Origin: Blasia pusilla | Taxonomy: Eukaryota > Marchantiophyta > Marchantiopsida > Blasiales | Direction: 5' to 3' | DNA length: 64,000 bases | Assembly: GCA_050084515.1 (NCBI GenBank) | Contig: CM114275.1 | Coordinates: 21,824,001-21,888,000 of the forward strand | Part shown: positions 43,970 to 54,245 of the stretch, piece by piece | How positions within the stretch are numbered: position 1 is the stretch's first letter | Layout of the letters: every line of letters begins with the position of its first letter | Program-made: the position numbers and the translations under genes | The notes under the pieces: generated by a model | Seen by the model: the letters and a program-made list of their open reading frames with translations, nothing else | What the model was told of the DNA's origin: nothing | Databases searched by the model: none

Positions 43970-44158
43970 ATTTGAGAGGATGCCAAAGAGCAACAACGGA
44001 GGACTTCAAGAGAAGCAAATTTACCCAATATTTGTGCTAACACAACCTACGACCCTCAGATTGTCGCACCGATAGGAATTCAAAATTATTCAAGACGTCT
44101 TGATCTCCGTCTTGAAGGGATCAAGACGGAGGTTAGATGCAATCTCATCTATGGTTTG

Positions 44159-45015
44159 CTACTCATCTGTAAGCTCCTCCATGTCTCTAGAGACTTGGTT
44201 GATCCGGTATGGCTGTTTCACTAGCTTGTTTCCAATCAAGTCATGTGGACTACTTTCTACCAAGTGCCCCAATTCAATGGATTCTTTGACCCAGTTGTAA
44301 TGAAGCACATACAAACCTTGAGATGAGATCCACAGATGAATCAATATCTTTCCATGATGTCTACAGGATTTGGAAAAGGATCGGCAACTCAAGTGGGTGG
44401 TATTCCTATCCACCGTGTCATCCACATGCCCACCATATTCCAGAATTTTTCTCTTCATCCATGTCAACCTCCATTGAGATATATTATCAGGGACAAATAC
44501 TACCCTCACCCGACCAAACATGGTTGGATGTGGAGTGGATGGCGGACCAGTTGAGTGTGGTTTCCCTTCCCTCACATTCTTCCAATATAATTTCTTTTCC
44601 CTCAGAATAGCCATCAAGCTTGATTTACTCTGGAATAGATCATGGTCATCAGGATCATGCAATCTTCCATCCTGGATGGAGAAGGACAACCAATCTATGT
44701 GGACATATTTAACACCCCGTTCATTCCTCTGGGAATTCAGGATGGTCCATCTGAAATGCTCCAAAAACTTACCCAATTCCGAGAAATGCCATGTGTGGCG
44801 TCACGGAGACAATCAGTCTCTCTCCCACCCAATCTCACAAAGTTTGTCTTAAGCCGACACCATTCATCATGGGGCAATTCAAGGGAGGCCATGATGCAGG
44901 CTACAATCCCTGCAAAAAGAGAGGTTGGCATCATACCCGATGCGCATTGGGGTGAGGTCTCATGACACATTAAGACTTTAGAGACACCGCCACTTAGGGA
45001 GTGGGGGAAGCTCAA
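44159..45015 (-). CDS. Exons encoding a BRCT-like domain (partial gene)
   Basis: Frames 45015-44790 and 44740-44159 appear joined by a short gap with donor TGGGTAAGT and acceptor CCCAG. The second encodes RVRVVFVPDNISQWRLTWMK, ILEYGGHVDDTVDRNTTHL and YVLHYNWVKESIELGHLV. This is the pattern of a BRCT domain: a hydrophobic strand, the GG turn, T-H-L, and the conserved Trp near the end. BRCT domains bind phosphopeptides or partner proteins in DNA repair. The layout recalls the N-terminus of DNA polymerase lambda but the evidence is thin. It follows the EDM2-like exons on the same strand, so it may be the 3' part of the same transcription unit or a separate captured fragment. Confidence 0.45.
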
Positions 45016-45380
45016 AAATTCTCATATTGGTACTGTGTTGCCAATGGTTTTCCATGATGGACTACCTAGCTCTAAAGCTATATTTGCATGATTGGATGTG
45101 GCAATGGATGACGAATGAATACAGAATTCCACATGCAACCAGACACATCCTAATCAAGAGCCTAATCACAAGAGTCTTTTAGAAAACACCACGGTTATAT
45201 TTCATTCTTCCATAACAAAAAAACTCCATTATGTTGATACAAAACCTGATATTATATAGTTTCGCAATTATGGCCGTTCGATCAAATTTTCAAAAGATTG
45301 GAACTCTCAAAATCAGAGGATAGGTAATGACGAGTCTCTATACGAAGTCATATATACCACCTACTATATGTATATATGCA

Positions 45381-45468
45381 GGGTAGCCACTTTTGATGTA
45401 AAGAGGGTCGAGGCTCTAAGTAAGCATATTTAGAGCCTCGACCCTCTTTACATCAGAAGTGGCTACCC
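45381..45468. repeat. 39-bp near-perfect hairpin
   Basis: Arms 45381-45419 and 45430-45468 pair with one mismatch around the 10-nt loop GTAAGCATAT. It lies between the BRCT-like and EDM2-like exons and would fold into a long hairpin if transcribed on either strand. Confidence 0.95.
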
Positions 45469-45535
45469 CGCACTCTCCACCAGAATGCCACGGAATTCTG
45501 TTTAGACACAAATCTCTCATCCGCCTACCTGAAAA

Positions 45536-46230
45536 TCAAATCCATGAAATATGATCTCTCAAAGGAGTCTGAACTGTGGGATCAACTTTGTGCTGGTGGC
45601 AATAGAACCACCACCTATCCTTACCACATGCAACATGGTCATATATAATCCGATCGCATACAAAACCCTTGCTCATAGCCTTCTTCAAGCAAGTCCAATA
45701 CCATGCAGTGGGGCACCTAGGACAATAGAATATGTCCTCCCACAACTCCTCATCATGCTTATGGCATTCTGGGCAATAATTAATGGGGCAAGACTCCACT
45801 CCCATTGGCAAACAAGTAAAGCAAAAAAACCTCACACAAAAGGTATTTGGGCACTTTCTCACACGAACCCCAGAATCCTCACTCTGCAAAACTCACTCTA
45901 GACCACACTTGGCCACCTGGCCATTTTCTTCACACAATCCTGGCATAACCAGCTCCCCTCGTGGTTTGGTTGGAGGTTGACCCTTGGACAAGAGTTCTCT
46001 ATAGCCCCCGCTGATTCTGCAGTTGCGTGGAAGTGTCTGGCACAAGGCCCATCGCAAACAACCAGGTCTTCCCCATCATCACAGATTGCACAAATGTGGG
46101 TTGCCTTCTGTAGAACCTGGAGTGCACTATATGGTGCATAAGTGCTCACCTCGAGGGTTTTCTTGGCTTGGTATTTCGGGTGCGCCATCCTTGTACGTTG
46201 GTTACTCCTACATTTCGAGACAAAAGACAA
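45536..46230 (-). CDS. EDM2-like PHD-finger exons
   Basis: 46230-45898 contains a PHD-type finger HICAICDDGEDLVVCDGPCA followed by RHFHAT and WLCQDC. 45889-45536 contains a second Cys-rich block: KCPNTFCVRFFCFTC, YCPRCPTAWYWTCL and, near the end, WWFYCHQHKVDP with TPLRDHI. The order PHD, atypical PHD-like, RCP-T-hydrophobic, then HK-D-PxRDHI is the fingerprint of ENHANCED DOWNY MILDEW 2 and its homologues. These are nuclear chromatin regulators that control transcript processing around intronic heterochromatin. The two frames are not in register at 45890 and no good intron joins them, so either a splice is missed or the gene is damaged. The downstream methyltransferase-like part of EDM2 is not seen. 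Confidence 0.65.
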
Positions 46231-47018
46231 TAAGATTACTATTAGGTGTAGAAATTCAATGGATTTTTAATGTCCATGATTCAGACATGGAAAAAAAAGC
46301 TATAAAATCGATGTCAGTGCTTGTGGAGGTTACCTATAGCCTTCACGATACTTGAATTTCCAATAGTCAAACCTTTCGTACCTGTACATAGAACAAGTTA
46401 AAGTCAAGTAGCATAAGAAGCAATTGTTTCTACATAAATCATTACTTCTTATTAATTATTTGGTTGCATACATCCCTGTAATAACGTCTTTTATCATCCA
46501 AGGTCAAGAGTGTACACACACCATGCCCCCTCAAAATAAGCCCAATTCCATCAATGAAGACAAATAACGGTGACTCAATTCATGATTGGCAACCATGGAT
46601 CCTCTTATTGTCTTCATGTTTACAATTACAAATGTTATCCGTCTGCCATATGAGGGGCCTCAAGTTAGGCTACGGATCAGACTCGTTGCCATACTGCAGC
46701 ATCACGGCATATGTTTAGGCAACATATGCAAACTTTCCCATAAATTGTTCTACGACTTGAGCGAATGCATACTAAGTCCCCCGAGGTTACAACTTCTCAA
46801 GTAGTACAATACTCAAGAGTAACCTCTATCGTGTGGCCACCAATGGAACGCGCATATTCAATGATGGCTCATGCCTTCCTAACAACGGGATGATCCTCTC
46901 TAGGGAGAATCCCCCCTACATCATGACAGATATGAAGAGTGACTTTGCGGGTGACCCCAAGCATTAGCCATGCTAATAGTGCTCCTCTCTCCTCCCTCCA
47001 CATAACAATGTCTACAAA

Positions 47019-47357
47019 TCAGACATACATGTGGCGATCTTCTAAGCGGAATAGCCAATTCCTAGTCTGCCTTTGTTGCCTATTTGGGGTCCAATAACGG
47101 TCAAAGTAAGCATAAAAGTAACAAATGTTTGCCCTTGTAGATTCTAGGAGGGCAAGGATACAATCCAAGAGACTAGTAGGCCTACTCATGGTAAAGATCT
47201 TGACCTTCACTTCAAAAGGAAGGCTCCTTAATCTGGAAAAAAAGTACCCAGAGTTGTTTTGAACCATTGGTTGGAAAGAAACACCCGCCGTCACTGTGAT
47301 GCCATCCACAGACATGAAGGATGTTACTTTCCTAAGACTTCTATCTCCATGGTACAC
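47019..47357 (-). CDS. Possible exon, unknown product
   Basis: A 112-codon frame on the same strand as the EDM2-like exons (SRLRSLPFEVKVKIFTM; YFDRYWTPNRQQRQTRNWLF) with balanced composition. No domain recognised. It might be an upstream exon of the EDM2-like gene. Confidence 0.3.
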   Translation of the reverse strand: MYHGDRSLRKVTSFMSVDGITVTAGVSFQPMVQNNSGYFFSRLRSLPFEVKVKIFTMSRPTSLLDCILALLESTRANICYFYAYFDRYWTPNRQQRQTRNWLFRLEDRHMYV

Positions 47358-47785
47358 AAGGCTACAACTGCCCGGTATTCAATGACAACAGAACTTCTCT
47401 CTCCATTCAAGTGAATACCCTAAATATTTACAGAAGTACAAAAGAGTGCTTCAAAACTAAGTATACAACAAAGTCACCATACAGATCGTCCACCTCTCCC
47501 TCAAGTAACCACCTATGGATCTTTTCATGGATTGGTACAGGGGATTTTTGTTATTGCACTATATGATGCATATGTCCATTAAGATATTCAAGAAGTTCCT
47601 ACGAAAAAATCCCATGAATATCAATAAGATTTCATACCTTTATAACCGCGTCCAGGAAAAACGTAGCTTCAAGATTTGTATACCTGCTTACTATATGCTC
47701 TGACTCCTTCAAAGCTCTAACAACCACCAACGATTATAACACTTGAATCTCTGCACCAACACTTTATGGTCAGCACTCACACTTT

Positions 47786-47789
<4 letters not shown>

Positions 47790-47877
<88 letters not shown>
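47790..47877. repeat. (GA)n microsatellite, 88 bp
   Basis: An uninterrupted GA run. On the minus strand it is a CT run lying between candidate exons. Confidence 0.99.
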
Positions 47878-47880
<3 letters not shown>

Positions 47881-48051
47881 GTGTATAGAGAGAAGCAAGT
47901 GAAGAAGGTACCATATGAGAGGAGGGAGACACTCTCATATAGTGTGATTGCTTACCAAAATACGTGTTTGTAAGGAGCTTCCAAGTGTCAACCAAGAAAC
48001 TCTTCCCCACATCATCTACTTTACCTTATTGGGATCCCCAATAGACATTAC

Positions 48052-48247
48052 TTACTAATGCGGCAACTTTGGGCAATGAATCAAGGCTACTGAATGTGCT
48101 GAACAATTTTGGTGCTACCAGCTTCGCAATATCATCATATGCTCTTGCTCTGTGTGTTGTGAATTTTGCGTAAGAGACCAAGTAATGACTAGAGGTTTCA
48201 TCCCCGTCGTCACACAAGGCGCCAGAGTTTAGTTGAGTTCGCATTTC
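48052..48247 (-). CDS. Possible exon behind a CT-tract acceptor, unknown product
   Basis: On the minus strand the long CT run ends in CATCCCAG, a textbook 3' splice site. The next 196 nt are open (CDDGDETSSHYLVSYAKFTT; KLFSTFSSLDSLPKVAAL) and end at GTAAGTAA, a textbook donor. A further short open piece (VDDVGKSFLVDTWKLLTNTY) with donor GGTAAGC follows at about 48020-47965. Same strand as the EDM2-like exons; the product is not recognised. Confidence 0.4.
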
Positions 48248-48250
48248 TGG

Positions 48251-48433
<183 letters not shown>

Positions 48434-48524
48434 CATGAAGTGCAACGAATATCAATTTTGGTACATTCAAGCATTCCGTGGTATAGAGGAATGCGTAAAA
48501 GGCCCAAGCATAACTGTCATACAA

Positions 48525-51060
48525 TACTTGATATCACTACGGTGAGTAGGCTTACTAATGCATGTTGTGCGATTTATCAATGATGATCTTCGAGTGAATA
48601 TATTTGAAGTGAATCTTCAAATTTCAATGGGGCTTAGTCGATTTGAATAGGTAGTAGTTAGGTTGGAGTTTCTGCGCGAGGGCGACTATCAGAAGCTTGC
48701 CCTCGGGCTTGCATCTGTTGCAGTTATTCTCTCAATTCTGGGTACTCTAGGCGGAAGTCCTAATCTGACTCGACGAAGAACTCCGTTTTAGGACCTAGTT
48801 GTGAGATGCATTTCTTTGGACCACGGGAATAAAAGGAGCATAGCAGATCCATAAGCTAGATCAATTGCTCGTTGCACTAAACACTAAGACTTAAGGCTTA
48901 AGTCAAGAGAATAAACAACACATATGTATTTTCATTTATAGTGTATCATCTTGACCCTGCTCGTTCACGTAGCGAATCTGAAGATGAAGACCGCTGAGGA
49001 AGAGAAACTTGAGTAAAGAGAAAGGTTTCTGTAGAATATGCAATGAGGATGCCAATGCGATGAGCTAGTTGTGAAATGCGTTGTCTTGGACCAGCGGGAC
49101 GAAGGTAGCATAACAGATCCACAACTCAGACAAACACAAAGGGCCTTATCATTGGAAATCATCCCATTGCGACATTGCAACAGTGGAAAAGGAGGAATGT
49201 ATGGAACCAACCCTTAACGGTCTAGAAAATTGTGCAAAATGGAGAATTGGAAGCTCGGGGTTTTGGTTTCAAAAAACTAGAAATTTTGATAGAGATAAAA
49301 AAGGAGCAGGTTGGTAACTTGATTTGTAGAAAGGTGAATAGATTGCAGTTTTGTCCAAACCTGACTGTCAAGAGCTTAGCCTCGGCTTGCGCCTGTTGCC
49401 GCTACTCACTAGCAAGGTGAAGTAAAATGGATAAGAGACTTGGAATTTGCACCCATAGTTTCCGTGCCACGATTTGGAAATTGTCAAAAGTGAATTCACA
49501 TTGGATGACAAAGCTGCCAGAATAGGAAGAAAAATGGCAAAAAGAAAGTGCGCGCAAGGGAGAGATGAGATTTCAAACCTCGGCTAGTTTGAACCGTCAC
49601 AAGGAGTTGCGCATGCCTCGAGATGATGAAAGTGTGTCAATAAAACTCTGAGAAGAAGTGCATATGGTAATGAAATCAAGGAGCGGAACCGCAACCCTTA
49701 GGTGAAGTACGAACTGGACAACTCACCTTTCTCCAAAGATGACAAATCGTAGGAAGAACACCAAAGACCAATGCGAGGAACAATGGAGCTTATTATTCTA
49801 GACCCTAGAAGAGGCACAAAGATGAAGTTGAGCGCAGGTAAACCATTCTAGAACCAGCCACAAGAAGTGGCTGGAAGATTGTGAGGACAGAGTTTCGGAA
49901 AAAGACAATGCTCTAAGTAGAGAGAGAGAATGAGTGCAGGGGTAAAGGGGTAAAGGGGGAAGGGAAGCAGCCAATGACCCGCATAGACATGTTTGTTGGT
50001 TTGCCTTGTTGTGAATTGCAATGACTAGAGTTCTACATCAAATGACAAAGTTCTCTCTCGACGCTGTCTAGGGTACGATTTCTGAACAGGGCATCCCTCA
50101 AAATTGGCAATATAATCCATCTGCCTCGCTCAAGGGTACACAAATGGTCCAAGCCTTTGGCTTTGTATGGCTAGTGTTGGGGACCAAGAGCTTCTTTTGA
50201 TGAAGTTTCACCTTCTTCACAACCGGCCTCGATCGCCAAAGAGAGAGAATGGGTAATGCGAGAGGAAAAGAGGAAGAAACAGGGATAGAAGTTGATAATT
50301 GTCCACAACCCGAGTCTTTGCAAAGCCCTATCGACGATGAGAGAGGTCAGCAGTGAGGAAAATTATTGCCTACCTACAAACAAGCAGCTCGATTGTCTGG
50401 GTTACTCCGCCACGTGCTCTCTCTAGAAACCCAAACACCACAGTAAGAAAGCCTTTGAGTATTCGTTTGGCCACTCCACAATCCTTGCCCACTACTAAAA
50501 CACTCAATCCTGATCGGCCACGCCTTAGCAAGCTTTCGCACCCTAAGATTTCCCAGATAGTCACTCCATAATCCCCACTCTCTCTTGGAAAGCGGTGACA
50601 ATCCAGCCACTCCACAATCCCCGCTCTCTATTCAACAACCCCAAACAACCCTCTCAGGCATGCTCGGCCTTGCCCGCACACTCTCAAGAATTTTGATCGC
50701 CACAAACGGCCCGCCAGGGCTAATCAAACTTTCGCACATTCTCTTTGGCCACTTCACAATCCCTAAACGTGGGCTTTAGGGTTTTCAAGAGGGTTTAGGG
50801 CCTAAATCCTATTTCCCTTTACTCCACTATCTCTTACTTTTTTCTCTATCTTTTAACAAGTTTTAGTCATTTTCTTCAGAAAAGTTGTAGGTTAGATGAT
50901 CCAAGTGACTCTTTGGAAAATAGAGAGGAGAAATAAATTGTTCATTTTGCTCATTACATGGCTGGGTTTGAAACATTGATATAGAAGTTAAAGTGGCTTC
51001 CTAAATGTTTTCATGGTGTTAAATAAGTATCAAATTGTGACTCCCCTACCTTGTGAATAA
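48525..51060. other. Long stretch without a gene; one diverged internal duplication
   Basis: No convincing frame on either strand. 48780-48870 and 49062-49135 share TAGTTGTGARATGC, TTGGACCA and ATAACAGATCC. 48665-48720 and 49340-49400 share GCTT..CCTCGG.TTGC..CTGTTGC, indicating an old local duplication of a few hundred bases. Confidence 0.45.
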
Positions 51061-51330
51061 TTCTCAAGTCACAATGCTCGCTCCATATCAAAATACGTGT
51101 AGGATCGACAAAAGATCGCCATATCAGTAGCCAACTCAATTCATATCCCGTGACCCTTCTGTGTATCCAAGTATCTCATACTGAAGGCAGAACAATTGAC
51201 ATGCCCTCTCAGAAACCTATGAACCCACGGTCGCTCTCCTCTTATCAACTTGAGATCTATAATTAGCTCCCAAGTCTCCATAGTGATCTTACTCAGAGAG
51301 GACACAACCTCTGGCTTTGGTTGCTATGTA
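51061..51330 (-). mobile_element. Fragment of the PHD-finger gypsy family
   Basis: Aligns with 56650-56925 of the larger copy (TCCATATC, CTCCCAAGTCTCC, GGTYGCTAYG). It is followed by the hairpin and inverted arm described next, then by an inverted LTR. Confidence 0.75.
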
Positions 51331-51390
51331 GCAACCAAAGCCAGAGATATGAATTGAGTTGGCTACTGATATGGCAATCTTTTGTCGATC
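51103..51390. repeat. Fold-back junction: 44-bp and 18-bp inverted repeats
   Basis: 51347-51390 is the reverse complement of 51103-51146 (one mismatch), and 51329-51346 is the perfect reverse complement of 51309-51326, with 2 nt between. So the sequence right of 51328 is an inverted copy of two left-hand pieces with the 162 bp between them skipped. At 51391 an unrelated LTR starts. Confidence 0.95.
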
Positions 51391-52520
51391 ATAAAACTTC
51401 TTCATAACATAGAACGCCAAAATTCTAAACTATGAAGTCCTTGTAAACTACTTTACGTTTGTACACAAGAAAAAAAGTATATCTAGTGTTAAATATTACT
51501 CGAGAAGGCCTATTGCCATCCATAGATTGCTATATAAGGACATACAAAATACAATACCATGTCTTTCCGTACGTGACTATAGGAAGAATCACCGGACTTG
51601 GAGATTGGATGACTTGGTTCATGAACGCCTATCCAAAGTGATAAACTAGATAGCGAGTGAATCGGTGCCTATCTACAAAAAGAATATTGACATGGTATAG
51701 GTTAAGGAAAGGACTACTCGTGCACTACTCGTGCTCCACTCTTATCCATACTTGACAAACATCCTCTAGTCTCCTCTAGAATGGGGTTTGGCGGAGTTGC
51801 TCTCCCAAGAGGGGTAATCCACTCTCATTGGGAAAATAACAAGCAAAACCATTCATTATTTCTAGTATGACTAAACTCACCCAAGGTGACAACTCTTTCA
51901 TCTCCATATATTTCACACTTTAGAATCCTCTCCAAGACTAGACCATGGTCAAGTTACTCTCCTAAGACAAGTAATCCACTCTCATTGAAAGAGTAAGCAA
52001 TCTCAAAGCCATGCATTCAAAAGTGACACGAGAAACTCAAGATGTGAAATAGAAGGTGATGAACCCTTGAAGGTCCCTCCTTTTTATATACTCACAAGGA
52101 ATCCACAAGGGATCCACAAGAGTAGGAAATAAGGCTAATCTTATCTTGTGCCACATGGCTTCCTCTCAAGGCTTAGCCAATCATATTTTAACACAAGTAG
52201 ATTATCTCTTATCTCTTCCAAAATATCCTCTTTTACTCACTTAATATCTTCCAAACTACCCCAACTACCCTAGCCACCAACCAAGACTACTTTTGCTTTT
52301 GTTTCATTAAAGCACCAACCTCACTACTTAACTTTTATAATCCCATCTTTTATTAATTACCTCTTTTCTTAAGGTCGGTTCCGTGCAAATGAGTCACCCT
52401 AAAGAGGTTTAAACATGAGAATTTCATTTTCCTAGGCTCATTTGCTTAATACTAATAAAACTCTCTCTAACACTTAATGATAGAGGAGTTTACATAGTGA
52501 ATGATTTTACTATATGATAC
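51391..52520 (-). mobile_element. Family P LTR in inverse orientation, 3' truncated
   Basis: The reverse complement of about 57894-59000. Landmarks include the GCCACATGGCTTCCTCTCAA region and the CTCATTGGGAAAATAAC repeat. The last about 165 bp of the LTR are missing at the fold-back junction. Confidence 0.85.
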
Positions 52521-53085
52521 CGTAGTATCCGTAGCAAATCCCTGGCGTGCTTCGCGCTCATTTGTTGTAGGCTCCTCCAATGCTTAGGTCATCTCATCCC
52601 AAATCATGCATGGGCCTCCCTGATAGAAGGCATGGGATGCGGGGAAGCTCATCAATGTAGGTAAGGCTGCCCTCAACTCCCCCACCTTATTGGCCATCGC
52701 CAACGGTGGTCTATCCCCTAAAATCAATGCCCTGAGCCCAAAATAATATCTATTGTGAGATGTGGTGCTCTTTAGACTCAATCATATGCTCGACTCAGTA
52801 CCTCTGATGGTATCGGATTCGTCCACCATAATCGTGGACGGTGGGCGCGTGATCCAACTCTCGCTGCATCTTACAACACACCAAGTCCCAACCTGGACCT
52901 CACATGATGCACACTCGTCATCACACGTGCACGAATGTCTCCCAACAATGTCACGTTCTCCAAAATGTATGCCGGAGAACATGTCTGACTCTCCTGCAAG
53001 TGTCGCACTACTCAAAACATCTCCTAAAATATCCCTGACCTCGAATCCTACAATCCAAACCCTCGGCCAACTGATGAATGACCCT
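52521..53085 (-). mobile_element. Second piece of the same PHD-finger gypsy fragment
   Basis: Aligns with about 57240-57780 in the same orientation. Together with 51061-51330 it shows that the inverted LTR replaced about 300 bp (equivalent to 56925-57240) of this copy. Confidence 0.7.
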
Positions 53086-53660
53086 TGTCGTGCGAATCCC
53101 CATCGTCATACAACATACATCGCTGACATACCATACTCACATACATACATAACATAGATGAGAGTATCCACAAACGCAAGTGTACCACAACTGAAATCCG
53201 TGAAAGACCTACTGTCATAAAACACGTTTACAATCACATACAATCGAGCCAAACCCACTCCACGATGGGAGAATCTAGGTTAAGCTATGGAAACACCATA
53301 GCCAAGAGCTCTACTCACTACCAAGGCTAACTCCCAACGCAATAGGCTCAACTCAAAGAACTGACTGTTCTTTGAGGGCAAGCCACCTTATATCCTCCAA
53401 CCTAAGAGCGGGCCCTACTGGGAAAGTCACCCCCAAGTGAGTAACCCCCAACCCTATGTATGGAACCGCATCTCTACCAAGCCACTACGGTCCTACATAA
53501 GGAATGGCCTCTACCAGCACTATACTCTACGACATAATCCGTATGGTCATGACAGCTGTCGTGCAAATCCCCATCGTCATACAACATATATCGCTGACAT
53601 ACCATACTCACATACATACATAACATAGACGAGAGTATCCACAAACGCAAGTGTACCACA
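53086..53660 (-). mobile_element. Pair of 104-bp LTRs around 367 bp
   Basis: 53086-53189 and 53557-53660 are near-identical direct repeats starting TG and ending CA. The right one abuts the polypurine tract of PHD-finger gypsy copy 2 and so is its 3' LTR. The left one is separated by 367 bp that include a TATA-like GATATAAGG (minus) and the hairpin at 53353-53377. Either the whole 575 bp is a complex LTR, or a miniature terminal-repeat element adjoins the gypsy copy. Confidence 0.6.
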
Positions 53661-53831
53661 ACTCGCCCCTAATCGGCGGTTAGGTCCTCTAACTCCAGGT
53701 AGCCCTATACATCTACTACATGCTATACACCTTCTTGGGTGCCCGAATCAGAAGGCCGGGTGCTAGGTTGCCCCATCGTTAGTCGCACATCTGTAATCCA
53801 TATCATGCAAAGATCAACTCATCTACCTCTC

Positions 53832-54245
53832 CTAAGTACATCGAGGACAAACCCACCTTCCAGTAGGAACAACATCCAAACGTGGAGTCAAACACATCAT
53901 GTGCCAACCCCTAGAACACCGATCACACACCAACATACGGGCGCGTTGCAGCAGAGACCCACACAACATGCACCTCAAGCTAGCAAGTATCATGGCTAAG
54001 CTTGGGTCAACAGTACCATCCACATTTGGAAGATGACATGGTGCACAATTACGCACATGGTCCTTCCAAACAACTCCATCACGACCCTCCAACATGAGAA
54101 CTCCAGAAGCTAACACCTCATGCACTCGTAAAATAGTGTGGCCTGCCGTCACATCCAACGTTGTCGGGCAATCGCTGCAAATAGACATAGTCCCCACATG
54201 GAACCTACGAATCGATGGTCGATAACCTCCACCCAATGGTTGCAT
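53832..54245 (-). pseudogene. Integrase C-terminus with PHD finger (gypsy copy 2)
   Basis: A 137-residue frame with the same layout as copy 1: EGRDGVVWKDHVRNCAPCHLP, then the finger at residues 92-136, spacing C-X2-C-X11-C-X2-C-X4-H-X2-C-X14-C-X2-C, one residue before the stop. The loop between the first two Cys pairs differs from copy 1 in five or so residues while all eight ligands and both Trp are kept. Confidence 0.85.

Noticed and set aside
44159-44776. Assignment of the BRCT-like exon to DNA polymerase lambda
   Set aside because: Only the general BRCT pattern is visible; the polymerase X domains are absent, so a gene name is not justified.
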